Shown here: in pieces, positions 1 through 7,680 of the stretch
How positions within the stretch are numbered: the stretch's first letter is position 1
Layout of the letters: each line of letters starts with the position of its first letter
Assembly (NCBI GenBank): GCA_902803035.1
Contig: CADCON010000091.1
Span: forward strand, 1-30,738
Direction: 5' to 3'
Source: an uncultured Ruminococcus sp.
Lineage (GTDB): Bacteria; Bacillota; Clostridia; Oscillospirales; Acutalibacteraceae
Length of the DNA: 30,738 nucleotides
Program-made: the position numbers and the translations under genes
The notes under the pieces: model-generated
The model's input: only the letters and a program-made list of their open reading frames with translations
Databases searched by the model: none
What the model was told of the DNA's origin: nothing

Positions 1-1
1 C

Positions 2-1678
2 AAGGCGAAGGGGCGCATTGCCAATCTGGAAGAAAAAATCGGGGAGAATGTGCCGCAGGGCGTCTGCGGCGTCGGCCATACGCGCTGGGCAACCCACGGC
101 GAACCGTCCGACGTCAACAGTCATCCCCACAGAAGCGGCAAGGTCACGCTGGTTCACAACGGCATCATTGAAAATTATGCCGAGCTGAAGGAGCAGATGA
201 TCGCGGAGGGACGCGTGTTCCTCTCGGAAACCGATACGGAGGTCGCGGCGCAGCTCATCGACAAATACTACGACGGAGACCCGGTTGACGCGATTTATTC
301 GGCAGTCGCCCGTATCCGCGGCTCCTATGCCTTCGGAGTGCTGTTCGACGACTTTCCCGAAAAGCTCTTTGCCATCCGCAAGGACAGCCCTCTGATCGTC
401 GGCATAGGGGAGGGCGAGAATTATATCGCCTCCGACATTCCCGCGATTCTCAGCAGGACGAACCAATACTATCTGCTGGAGGAAAATGAGCTTGCCATCA
501 TCACCGCCGATTCCATCAGGATTCTCGGCGCGGACAGATCGCCCATTGAAAAAGAAATATTTACCGCGACGTGGGACGTTTCGGCGGCGGAAAAGGGCGG
601 CTACGACCATTTCATGCTCAAGGAGATCAACGAGCAGCCGAAGGTGCTTGCCGACACCATTCTTCCCCGCCTGAAAAACGGCGCGAAGGGCATTTTCGCC
701 GAGGAAATGCCGGATATCTCCGCCATCAGGCGTCTGCACGTCGTCGCCTGCGGCAGCGCGCTTCACGCCGGCATGGTCGGCCGGCACATGATCGAACGCA
801 TAGCGAAGGTGCCGGTCATCACAGAGGTCGCTTCGGAATTCAGGTATTCCAGCCTTCTCTTTGAGGAGGGCGACGCGGTGGTGGTCATCTCCCAGAGCGG
901 CGAAACCGCCGACACCCTGGCCGCCCTGCGGATTGCCAAGAAGCGCGGCATTCCCACCATTGCCATTGTGAATGTCGTCGGCTCCACCATTGCCAGAGAA
1001 GCGGACATCGTGCTCTACACATGGGCAGGTCCCGAAATCGCCGTCGCCACCACCAAGGCGTACACCTGTCAGGTGGCCGTCATGCTGATGATGGCGCTGC
1101 GGTTCGCCAGTGAACGCGGCACAGTGAGCGACGCGGAGCTGGAGCATTATTCCGACCTGCTCCGCCAGATTCCCGACGTGGTCGCGGAGGAGCTGAAGAA
1201 CGCGGAAATCTATAAGGAAATGACCGCGAGCTACAAGGACTGCGAGGATCTTTTCTTCATTGGCAGGGGCTACGACTGCGCCCTTTGCTGGGAAGCGTCT
1301 ATCAAGCTCAAGGAAATCTCCTACATTCACTCGGAGGCCTACGCCGCCGGCGAACTGAAGCACGGCACCATTTCCCTGATCGAGCCGGGAATGCCGGTTG
1401 TCGCCATCGCTTCGGGCGACAGACTCTTTGAAAAGACCGTCAGCAACGTCAAGGAGGTCAAGGCAAGGGGCGCGAAGGTCATTCTGCTCTGCCGGAAGGG
1501 CGCGAGCGTGGACGCCACCATCTATGACCACAAGATCGAGATCCCCGATGTGGACGAATTCATCCGCCCGATTGCCGCGATTGTGCCGTTGCAGATTTTC
1601 GCCTATTACACCGCCGTAGCAAGGGGCTGCGACGTTGACAAGCCACGCAACCTCGCCAAATCCGTCACTGTGGAATGA
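2..1678 (+). CDS. glmS: Glutamine--fructose-6-phosphate aminotransferase, 5'-truncated by window
   Basis: Makes glucosamine-6-phosphate from fructose-6-phosphate and glutamine, the entry step to UDP-GlcNAc and peptidoglycan; cytosolic. The reading frame is open from base 2, so the gene starts upstream. About 558 residues are visible against roughly 600-610 for the family, so the N-terminal catalytic cysteine is missing from view. The glutaminase half shows HTRWATHGEPS and HNGIIENY. The two sugar-isomerase (SIS) domains show ACGSALHAG, SQSGETADTLAALR and the C-terminal DKPRNLAKSVTVE, which is diagnostic for GlmS. A GTG at 50 is internal and is not the start. No glmS ribozyme can be judged because the upstream region is outside the window. 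A strong hairpin terminator follows, so this is the last gene of its transcript. Confidence 0.97.
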   Translation, partial: KAKGRIANLEEKIGENVPQGVCGVGHTRWATHGEPSDVNSHPHRSGKVTLVHNGIIENYAELKEQMIAEGRVFLSETDTEVAAQLIDKYYDGDPVDAIYSAVARIRGSYAFGVLFDDFPEKLFAIRKDSPLIVGIGEGENYIASDIPAILSRTNQYYLLEENELAIITADSIRILGADRSPIEKEIFTATWDVSAAEKGGYDHFMLKEINEQPKVLADTILPRLKNGAKGIFAEEMPDISAIRRLHVVACGSALHAGMVGRHMIERIAKVPVITEVASEFRYSSLLFEEGDAVVVISQSGETADTLAALRIAKKRGIPTIAIVNVVGSTIAREADIVLYTWAGPEIAVATTKAYTCQVAVMLMMALRFASERGTVSDAELEHYSDLLRQIPDVVAEELKNAEIYKEMTASYKDCEDLFFIGRGYDCALCWEASIKLKEISYIHSEAYAAGELKHGTISLIEPGMPVVAIASGDRLFEKTVSNVKEVKARGAKVILLCRKGASVDATIYDHKIEIPDVDEFIRPIAAIVPLQIFAYYTAVARGCDVDKPRNLAKSVTVE

Positions 1679-1731
1679 CGGCTTGGCGATTCGTAGCACA
1701 AATTCGTACTTTCCATAACTGAATCAACCAT

Positions 1732-1778
1732 CCGGAACGCCGGGTTCATGTCATTGAATCCCGCGTTCCGGTTTTTTT
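1732..1778 (+). terminator. Rho-independent terminator after glmS
   Basis: A long inverted repeat (CCGGAACGC at 1732 pairing with GCGTTCCGG ending at 1771, extended inward by GGGTTCA/TGAATCC) is followed by seven T residues. It separates glmS from the metal-resistance operon. Confidence 0.9.
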
Positions 1779-1808
1779 CGTTTCTCCCGATTTTTTGGCA
1801 ATTACCTA

Positions 1809-1836
1809 TTGACATTCTATGAATATATGGTATAAT
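1809..1836 (+). promoter_or_regulatory. Sigma-A promoter of the arsR-type operon
   Basis: Perfect -35 TTGACA at 1809-1814, 16-base spacer, perfect -10 TATAAT at 1831-1836 with a TGG just upstream (extended -10). The transcription start would fall inside the operator that follows. Confidence 0.85.
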
Positions 1837-1837
1837 A

Positions 1838-1863
1838 AACATATGAATAAATGTTCATATGTC
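1838..1863 (+). promoter_or_regulatory. ArsR/SmtB-type 12-2-12 operator
   Basis: Two 12-base arms separated by AA, with core TGAATA-AA-TGTTCA at 1844-1857. The arms are inverted copies at 10 of 12 positions. This matches the 12-2-12 architecture known for SmtB/CadC/CzrA repressors. It begins directly after the -10 box, where repressor binding would block RNA polymerase, so autoregulation by the adjacent gene is likely. Confidence 0.8.
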
Positions 1864-1879
1864 AAATGGAGAGATTGTC

Positions 1880-2263
1880 ATGGATTATTTCAATACGACC
1901 GATATGGAATACGAAGAAGTGCCCGAAGCGGGCGAATCCCACGGCGACTATGTGGAACTTGTGCGGAGTGATATGGTCGATATCGACAGGGTGTATGATC
2001 TCGCGGAGCTGTTCAAGATCTTCGGGGACTCCACCCGCCTGCGCATCCTGTCGGCACTGCTCAATCACGAGCTATGCGTCTGCGACATCTGCGAAGTGCT
2101 GGAGATGAACCAGTCGGCGATTTCCCACCAGCTTCGGGTGCTGCGGACGGCGGGACTCATCAAGGTGCGGAGAAGCGGCAAATCGGCGTTTTATTCGCTG
2201 GACGACGACCATGTGAAGAAGATTATTGAAATGGGCTTTGAGCACATCAACGAGAAGAACTGA
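1880..2263 (+). CDS. ArsR/SmtB-family metal-responsive repressor
   Basis: A winged-helix repressor of 127 residues that should release its operator when it binds metal. ATG 1880 is chosen over the in-frame ATG 1859 because GGAGAG lies 6-7 bases before it and because 1859 falls inside the operator. The DNA-recognition segment is NQSAISHQLRVLR (residues 77-89). The alpha-3 motif reads ELCVCDIC (C66, C68, C71). The C-terminal alpha-5 motif keeps all four ligands of the SmtB zinc site: D109, H111, H122 and E125. The N-terminus has no cysteine, so the full cadmium/lead site of CadC (which also uses N-terminal Cys) looks incomplete. Zinc sensing is therefore my preferred reading; cadmium or lead remains possible. 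It is followed 15 bases downstream by its likely target, a metal-export ATPase. Confidence 0.93.
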   Translation: MDYFNTTDMEYEEVPEAGESHGDYVELVRSDMVDIDRVYDLAELFKIFGDSTRLRILSALLNHELCVCDICEVLEMNQSAISHQLRVLRTAGLIKVRRSGKSAFYSLDDDHVKKIIEMGFEHINEKN

Positions 2264-2278
2264 CGGGAGGTTGTCAGA

Positions 2279-4465
2279 ATGGAAAAGATCAGATATACGC
2301 TGGAAAATCTCGACTGCGCTGGCTGCGCCGCAAAAGCCGAAGCCACAATCAACAAGGCTCCATGGATAGAGAAAGCGACCGTTGATTTCATGACCAAACG
2401 GCTGACGGTGCATCTCAGCGACATCAATCCCAACGCCGACAAGGACATTCAGGACATTGTGGACAGTGTGCTGGTGGGCGTGAATGTGGTGCTGTATGAG
2501 GGCGACGACGCGGCGGAGAGCGGCAGGAAGAGCCGTCACGCAAAGAGTGCGGAGGAATTCGGATGCGGCTGCGAGGAATGCGGAAACGACCATGATCATT
2601 CCGGCGCGCACGGCGGGGAGGAAAACGAAACCGTTATGCTCGTGACGACCATTCTCGCGCTGATAGCGGGAGCGGTCGGTATTGCGGCGCATTTTATTGC
2701 ATTTCCGTATCATGAAATCATCTCCGCCGTGGGGTATATCGGCGCGATTCTCCTTGCCGGCTATGACGTGATGTGGAAGGGCGTAAAGTCGGTCAGTAAG
2801 CTGCGGCTGGACGAGAGCGCGCTGATGGCGATTGCCATGATCGCGGCGGCGATTCTCGGAGAATTCTTTGAAGGCGCGATGGTGGCGGTGCTCTACCGCA
2901 TCGGCGAATGGCTGGAGGACAAGGCGGTGGACAATTCCCGCCGCAGCATAGAAGCCCTCGCCGAGATCCGCCCCGACACGGCGAATGTCAAGCGCGGCAC
3001 CGGCGTGGCGGTTGTCCGTGCTGAAGAGGTCGAGCCGGGCGAGATCATTCTCATCCGTCCGCACGAGAGAATTCCGCTGGACTGCATCGTGACGGAGGGA
3101 ACGTCGGACATCGACAGCTCCGCGCTGACCGGCGAATCGCTTCCCCTCGCGGCGGAACCCGGCAGAGAGCTGCTCAGCGGCATGATGAACGGCGACGGCT
3201 CCCTGACCGCCCGCGTCACCCGCAATTATGAAAACTCGGCGGCGGCGAGAATCATCAGCCTTGTCACCGAATCCGCAGAAAACAAGGGTAACGCGGAGAA
3301 ATTCGTCACGCGCTTCGCAGTGGTCTATACGCCTATCGTCGTGGGGCTTGCGGTGCTGATCGCGGTGGTGCCGCCGATGCTGGGCTTCGGCAGCCTTGTG
3401 GACTTCATCAAGCGGTCGCTGACCTTCCTTGTCGCGTCCTGCCCCTGCGCCATTGTCATTTCCGTGCCGCTCGCCTTCTTCTCCGCGATAGGCGGCGCGT
3501 CGAAAATCGGCGTGCTGGTCAAGGGCGGCAATTATGCCGAGCTGCTGTCCAAGGCGCGCGCGATCGCCTTTGACAAGACCGGAACCGTCACCGAGGGCAA
3601 GCCCACGGTGCAGAAGATCATTCCCGGCGAGGGCTTCACCGCGGAGGAAGCCGCGCACATGGCGGCCGCGGCGGAGATCAATTCCGTTCATCCCTACGCG
3701 CAGGCGATCAGGGATTTTGCCGGAGCGGTGAGCGATATAACCGGATACAGCCATTACAGCGAGGTGGCGGGTCACGGCGTGATCTGCGAGGACGCCTCCG
3801 GAAGAAGTATTCTCTGCGGAGGCGGCAAGCTGATGAAGAAATACGGCATTGCCGTGCCGGAGAACGCCAAGGCGCAGGCGTATGTGGCCTGTGACGGAAG
3901 GCTGGCGGGGAGCATCTTCATCAGCGACAGCCCGAAGGCGGGCGCGGACAAGACCGTCGCAGCACTGAAAGCATTGGGCGTGGACGAAGTGACCATGCTG
4001 ACGGGCGACGGCGTGGACAGCGCAAAGCAGGTGGCCCAGCGCGTGGGAATTGAAAAATTCCGCGCCGAGCTGCTGCCGGAGGATAAGGTGAAGGCGATGG
4101 AGGAGATGAAGTCGCGCGGACTGGTGACGGCATTCGTGGGCGACGGCATCAACGACGCGCCGGTGCTGGCTTCCGCGGATGTGGGCATCGCCATGGGTCT
4201 CGGCTCCGGCGCGGCGATTGAAGCGGCGGACGTCGTGCTTTCCTCCAATCGTCTTTCCGCGCTGCCAGGCGCGATCCGGCACTTCCGGAAGTGCATGGGC
4301 ATCATCCGGTTCAACATCGGGTTTGCGCTGGCGGTCAAAGCGGCGGTGCTGATTGCGGCGGCATTCGGCTACGCGCCGATGTGGGCAGCGGTATTCGCGG
4401 ACGTGGGCGTCTGTCTGATCTGCGTGGCAAACGCTTCCCGGCTGATTCGGCCGAAGAAAGGGTAA
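2279..4465 (+). CDS. Zn2+/Cd2+/Pb2+-exporting P1B-type ATPase (ZntA/CadA type)
   Basis: An inner-membrane pump of 728 residues that exports divalent soft metals using ATP. The N-terminal heavy-metal domain has LDCAGC (C13, C16). It is followed by a Cys/His-rich linker with C96, C98, C101, H105, H107 and H111. Core motifs are TGES (284-287), the transmembrane CPC (388-390), the phosphorylated aspartate D432 in DKTGT, and GDGINDAP from 621. The last transmembrane region carries FALAVKAA followed by MWAAVFADVGV, placing the Lys and Asp that are characteristic of the zinc/cadmium/lead class (P1B-2) rather than copper pumps. It is the second gene of the ArsR operon, with GGGAGG upstream of its ATG. 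The next small gene overlaps its stop codon. Confidence 0.96.
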   Translation: MEKIRYTLENLDCAGCAAKAEATINKAPWIEKATVDFMTKRLTVHLSDINPNADKDIQDIVDSVLVGVNVVLYEGDDAAESGRKSRHAKSAEEFGCGCEECGNDHDHSGAHGGEENETVMLVTTILALIAGAVGIAAHFIAFPYHEIISAVGYIGAILLAGYDVMWKGVKSVSKLRLDESALMAIAMIAAAILGEFFEGAMVAVLYRIGEWLEDKAVDNSRRSIEALAEIRPDTANVKRGTGVAVVRAEEVEPGEIILIRPHERIPLDCIVTEGTSDIDSSALTGESLPLAAEPGRELLSGMMNGDGSLTARVTRNYENSAAARIISLVTESAENKGNAEKFVTRFAVVYTPIVVGLAVLIAVVPPMLGFGSLVDFIKRSLTFLVASCPCAIVISVPLAFFSAIGGASKIGVLVKGGNYAELLSKARAIAFDKTGTVTEGKPTVQKIIPGEGFTAEEAAHMAAAAEINSVHPYAQAIRDFAGAVSDITGYSHYSEVAGHGVICEDASGRSILCGGGKLMKKYGIAVPENAKAQAYVACDGRLAGSIFISDSPKAGADKTVAALKALGVDEVTMLTGDGVDSAKQVAQRVGIEKFRAELLPEDKVKAMEEMKSRGLVTAFVGDGINDAPVLASADVGIAMGLGSGAAIEAADVVLSSNRLSALPGAIRHFRKCMGIIRFNIGFALAVKAAVLIAAAFGYAPMWAAVFADVGVCLICVANASRLIRPKKG

Positions 4466-4470
4466 TGAGT

Positions 4471-4848
4471 ATGGAAAAGACCAGAAGGTTTCGCTGCGGC
4501 ATCATCTTTCAGGGAGTCAGCAGCAGTCTGAACGGTAAGGTGATTTTTGACGGAGAAGGCGTCACGATCGACGGGGGAACGCTATGCGACGAGCGGATCC
4601 GCTTTCGCTGGGAGGAAGTCCGAACCGTGTATTATTCCACGGTTCTGCCGAAAATGCGGTTCGTGCTGCAACCCTCCGGCAGCGTTGTCCCGTTCGGCCT
4701 GAGCCTGCGGCATTTGCAGCTCAGAGCCATTCTGCGGCTGCTGGAGCAACGGAACATTCCGACGGGCAAAAGGGCGTTTGTCGGATGCGTGAAGGAATGG
4801 TATCGCTTCTGGTACGGGAATTACGCCGAATCAGAGGGAGAAGTCTGA
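4471..4848 (+). CDS. Small PH-like protein of unknown function in the metal operon
   Basis: A protein of 125-127 residues. ATG 4471 has AAAGGG about 8 bases upstream; ATG 4465, which overlaps the ATPase stop codon as TAATG, is the alternative. It has no signal peptide and no clear membrane segment. A run of short beta-strand-like stretches (VTIDGGTL, RIRFRWEEVRTVYY, MRFVLQPSG) followed by an amphipathic helix rich in Arg/Leu (LRHLQLRAILRLLEQ) resembles bacterial PH or GRAM-like domains. That assignment is inference from pattern only. The C-terminus is rich in aromatics (EWYRFWYGNY). Translational coupling to the ATPase suggests an accessory role in the same operon, but nothing in the sequence shows metal binding. 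I do not recognise a named family. Confidence 0.7.
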   Translation: MEKTRRFRCGIIFQGVSSSLNGKVIFDGEGVTIDGGTLCDERIRFRWEEVRTVYYSTVLPKMRFVLQPSGSVVPFGLSLRHLQLRAILRLLEQRNIPTGKRAFVGCVKEWYRFWYGNYAESEGEV

Positions 4849-4876
4849 ATAATCTTTGAATTCTCCTTTCCGGCAC

Positions 4877-4905
4877 TTGACATTTGTGCCGGACGGACGT
4901 ATGCT
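4877..4905 (+). promoter_or_regulatory. Promoter upstream of the 4965 lipoprotein gene
   Basis: TTGACA at 4877-4882, 17-base spacer, TATGCT at 4900-4905. The -35 box lies in the loop of a small CCGGCAC/GTGCCGG hairpin (4870-4892). Confidence 0.6.
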
Positions 4906-4964
4906 TTTGTTGATAAACAACGAATTGCTGTTTGTCAATCATCCGAAAAGGACTTGATCTGGCT

Positions 4965-5438
4965 GTGAAAAACAAATGCGCTCTCAGACTGCGGATGATG
5001 GCCGCGCTGCTGACGCTATGCTGCGTGACGCTGGCGGGATGCGGCGCGTTCGACGATTTCCGAAAATACGGCGCGCTGCCGGAGCCCCCGGTTGTCTTCC
5101 GGCAGGTGGAATATACCGATCCGGGTCACCCGGAGGACGGCTATATGGCGGTAGAGTACAACGGCAGGCTGTATGTTCCCTACGGAACGCTCAGGGGCGT
5201 TTTGTCCCCGAAGGACGTGAAGGAATGCATCGGCTACATCTACCGGGAGGAATATCCCGATGACACCCATACGCATCTTCATACCCTGGCGGACGATCCG
5301 GACGGGAATTTCCTGATGGAATACTATGTGAACGGCATGATGGAGCAGCCGGACTTCTACCGCGCCATCGACACCGCCGGAAAAGAGATTGCTACCCCGA
5401 AGTACATCGAATCGCTAGGCTACGACATCTGGAAATGA
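4965..5438 (+). CDS. Small secreted lipoprotein, function unknown
   Basis: A protein of 157 residues with a short positive N-terminus, a hydrophobic stretch (MMAALLTLCCVTLAGC) and a lipobox LAGC with the lipidated cysteine at C26, so it should be anchored to the outer face of the membrane. GTG 4965 gives a normal signal peptide and has AAAAGGA about 12 bases upstream. An in-frame TTG at 4932 would add an unusual 11-residue extension. The mature part contains EDGYMAVEYNGRLYVPYG (residues 57-73) and is rich in Asp, Glu and Tyr. No enzymatic motif is visible. It has its own promoter and terminator and so appears to be a single-gene unit. It shares DGYMAVE and YVP words with a small lipoprotein at 15512. 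Confidence 0.8.
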   Translation: MKNKCALRLRMMAALLTLCCVTLAGCGAFDDFRKYGALPEPPVVFRQVEYTDPGHPEDGYMAVEYNGRLYVPYGTLRGVLSPKDVKECIGYIYREEYPDDTHTHLHTLADDPDGNFLMEYYVNGMMEQPDFYRAIDTAGKEIATPKYIESLGYDIWK

Positions 5439-5468
5439 ATTCGCATCCGGACATATTTTGAAGCAAGC

Positions 5469-5507
5469 ATCCGTGCGGCGAGAAAGCTGCGCGGATTTTT
5501 GCTTTTC
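5469..5507 (+). terminator. Rho-independent terminator after the lipoprotein gene
   Basis: An 11-base-pair stem (ATCCGTGCGGC with GCTGCGCGGAT, two G-U pairs) with a six-base loop, followed by TTTTTGCTTTT. Confidence 0.8.
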
Positions 5508-5523
5508 ATTCACAATATAATAC

Positions 5524-5552
5524 TTGCATTTTCATCCGTCATAATATATAAT
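5524..5552 (+). promoter_or_regulatory. Promoter of the M50 peptidase / scpAB transcript
   Basis: TTGCAT at 5524-5529, 17-base spacer, perfect TATAAT at 5547-5552. It lies about 65 bases before the start codon at 5617. Confidence 0.65.
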
Positions 5553-5616
5553 GTTTCGGATAATATGTTTAATGGGGAGTATGCCCTGATTCTGAATTTA
5601 CAAGGAAGGTATGATT

Positions 5617-6315
5617 ATGGGATTTTTCAGTACATTAGGCAACACAAGGGAAATGCTGCTCTACATTCTCACGATGGTGCTGATGCTGGGCTTCATCATG
5701 CCGGTGCATGAGTGCGCCCACGGTCTGATGGCAAAGGCATTGGGCGACGACACCGCCGAACGTGCGGGAAGGCTGACGCTCAATCCCATGGCGCACCTCA
5801 ATCTCTACGGCGCGCTGCTGATGTTCCTCGTCGGCTTCGGCTGGGCGGAGCCTGTGCCGGTCAGTCCGGTGCGCTTCCGCAACCAGAAGCGCAGACAGGG
5901 CTATATGGCGCTCGTCGCCTTCGCAGGACCGCTTTCCAATCTCATTATGGCGCTGTTGGGCGCGGTCATTTTCCGCGCGGGTCTTTGCTTTGAGATGAGC
6001 GAGGACTTCTATTTTGCCTTCAGCTACGTGATGATGTATATTGTCATACTGAATATCGGACTCGCCGTATTCAATATGCTGCCGATCATGCCGCTGGACG
6101 GCTCCCGCATCCTCAACTGGATCATGCCGGACAAGCTGATGTACAAGATCGAACACTTCCTCAGCAGGGTCAATCCCATTGTGTACCTGGTGATTTTCTT
6201 TGTGGTGATCCGGCTGCTGAGCGGCCCGCTGTGGAGCCTGGAATATTCCCTCTTTGAGTGGATTCTCAGCGGCGTGGACTGGCTGTTCAATCTCTTCGGT
6301 CTGACAATCGCGTAA
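5617..6315 (+). CDS. Site-2 protease (M50) family membrane metalloprotease
   Basis: A polytopic membrane protein of 232 residues. ATG 5617 is preferred over ATG 5611 because AAGGAAGG ends 7 bases before it. The zinc motif HECAH (H31, E32, H35) lies in the first membrane helix, and the second motif NMLPIMPLDG (N153 to G162, with D161 the expected third ligand) lies in a later one. FAGPLSN (102-108) is also typical. It lacks a PDZ domain and therefore belongs to the compact M50B-like group often found beside scpA in Firmicutes. Its substrate is unknown; intramembrane cleavage of regulators or signal-peptide remnants is the family role. The gene is 25 bases from scpA and probably cotranscribed. 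Confidence 0.93.
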   Translation: MGFFSTLGNTREMLLYILTMVLMLGFIMPVHECAHGLMAKALGDDTAERAGRLTLNPMAHLNLYGALLMFLVGFGWAEPVPVSPVRFRNQKRRQGYMALVAFAGPLSNLIMALLGAVIFRAGLCFEMSEDFYFAFSYVMMYIVILNIGLAVFNMLPIMPLDGSRILNWIMPDKLMYKIEHFLSRVNPIVYLVIFFVVIRLLSGPLWSLEYSLFEWILSGVDWLFNLFGLTIA

Positions 6316-6340
6316 TATTCCGGCAAAAGAGAGTGCCTGC

Positions 6341-7084
6341 ATGATGGAAAGAACAGAAAAAATATCCTACAAACTGGACGTCTTTGAGGGACCGCTCGAC
6401 CTGCTGCTGTTCCTCATTTCCAAGAATAAGCTGAATATCTACGACATTCCGGTGGCGGAGCTGCTGGAGCAGTATATGGCGCACATCGACATGATGCGGC
6501 TGGAGAATATGGACGTTTCCAGCGAATTCCTCACGATGGCGTCGCGCCTGGTCTACATCAAGACCGCCATGCTCATGCCGCGCAAGGAGGAAGCCGAGGA
6601 GCTGAAGAAGGAGCTGAGCGGCGAGCTGATCGAGTACCAGCTCTGCAAGCAGATGGCGGGCAAGCTCGCCGAGAAGGTGAGCTTCGACGGCTTCACGCGC
6701 CCCGAAATGAAGATCAGCCGCGACCCGACCTATACCCGCAGGCACGAAGCGGCGGAGCTGGTGAAGGCGTATATCAACGCCGTGGGCAGGGGATTGCGGA
6801 GAAAGCCGCCGTCCAAGGAGAACTTCCGCGCCATTGTGGGCAGGAAGATCGTGTCGGTAACGGAACGGATCGGCTTTGTCCTGAAGAGCATTTACAAATC
6901 CAAGCGGCTGTCGTTCTCGACGCTGTTCGAGAAGGCGGATTCGAGAAGCGAGCTGATCGCAACCTTCCTCGCGGTGCTGGATCTGATCCGCAGCCGCAAG
7001 GTCAATATTGACGACAACAACATGATGACGATTAACGAGAGTGGTGGACGCAATTGGAAGCAATCGGACTCAGAGCAACCGTAG
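6341..7084 (+). CDS. scpA: Segregation and condensation protein A
   Basis: The kleisin subunit of the SMC-ScpA-ScpB condensin complex, which compacts and segregates the chromosome. It has 247 residues, normal for the family. The N-terminus shows the conserved YKLDVFEGPLDLLLFLI, followed by LASRLVYIKTAMLMP-like helices and a C-terminal winged-helix region (SRSELIATFLAVLDLIR). Two ATGs (6341, 6344) sit together; the ribosome binding site is weak (GAGAG). The 3' end overlaps scpB by 31 bases, which implies translational coupling. Confidence 0.96.
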   Translation: MMERTEKISYKLDVFEGPLDLLLFLISKNKLNIYDIPVAELLEQYMAHIDMMRLENMDVSSEFLTMASRLVYIKTAMLMPRKEEAEELKKELSGELIEYQLCKQMAGKLAEKVSFDGFTRPEMKISRDPTYTRRHEAAELVKAYINAVGRGLRRKPPSKENFRAIVGRKIVSVTERIGFVLKSIYKSKRLSFSTLFEKADSRSELIATFLAVLDLIRSRKVNIDDNNMMTINESGGRNWKQSDSEQP

Positions 7085-7620
7085 AGGCAATGATCTTCGC
7101 GGGCGGCGACCCCGTGAGCTGCGAGAGAATGGCGGATGTGCTGGGAGTGGAAAGGAATACGATAGACAGCGTCTGCGCTGAACTCAACGAGCTGTATGAG
7201 AAAAACGGCTCCGCGCTCCGCATTGTGAAGCTGGGCGGACAGTACCAGATGACCACCCGCGACGAATACGCGCCGATCATCCGCACGCTTCTCGACCTCA
7301 GGAAGGACACGCCGCTTTCCGGCGCGGCGATGGAGGTGCTCGCCGTGATTGCCTACAACGAGCCGGTGACCAAGAATTTCATCGAGCGCGTGCGCGGCGT
7401 GGACTGCTCCGGCGTGGTGAATACGCTGCTCGCCAGAGGGCTGATCGAGGAACGTGGCAGGCTCGACCTGCCGGGCAGACCCATGCAGTACGCCACCAGC
7501 CCGAACTTCATGCGCTGCTTCGGACTGGAATCGATGGGGGAGCTTCCCGCCATTCCCGACGAAACCGAAGCCAATCTCCAGATGACCCTCGAAGAGGTGG
7601 CGGAAAACAATCAGGAATAA
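7054..7620 (+). CDS. scpB: Segregation and condensation protein B
   Basis: The second non-SMC condensin subunit, a pair of winged helices that binds ScpA. It has 188 residues. TTG 7054 is chosen as the start: it is preceded by GTGGTGG at a normal distance and gives the expected N-terminus (EAIGLRATVEAMIFAGGDPV). Conserved segments include EVLAVIAYNEPVTKNFIERVRG and LLARGLIEERGRLDLPGRP, the latter being a hallmark of ScpB. The gene overlaps scpA in a different frame. The acidic C-terminal tail is not conserved in the family. Confidence 0.96.
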   Translation: MEAIGLRATVEAMIFAGGDPVSCERMADVLGVERNTIDSVCAELNELYEKNGSALRIVKLGGQYQMTTRDEYAPIIRTLLDLRKDTPLSGAAMEVLAVIAYNEPVTKNFIERVRGVDCSGVVNTLLARGLIEERGRLDLPGRPMQYATSPNFMRCFGLESMGELPAIPDETEANLQMTLEEVAENNQE

Positions 7621-7680
7621 AGCAAATAGAATCTCGGTTCTCTGTTCTTGACAGGAACGAAGCGCAGGGGGGTGTTGCGG

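Noticed and set aside
50..52. GTG as start codon of glmS
   Set aside because: The frame is open to base 2 with GlmS-like residues upstream, so the real start lies before the window.
2072..4282. A 736-codon open frame on the minus strand opposite the zinc-type ATPase
   Set aside because: It is a mirror of GC-rich codon use in the real gene: its translation is rich in His, Arg and Ala, has no domain pattern and no ribosome binding site.
4870..4892. Hairpin CCGGCAC/GTGCCGG as a terminator of the zinc operon
   Set aside because: No T run follows, and its loop contains the -35 box of a good promoter, so a terminator role is doubtful.
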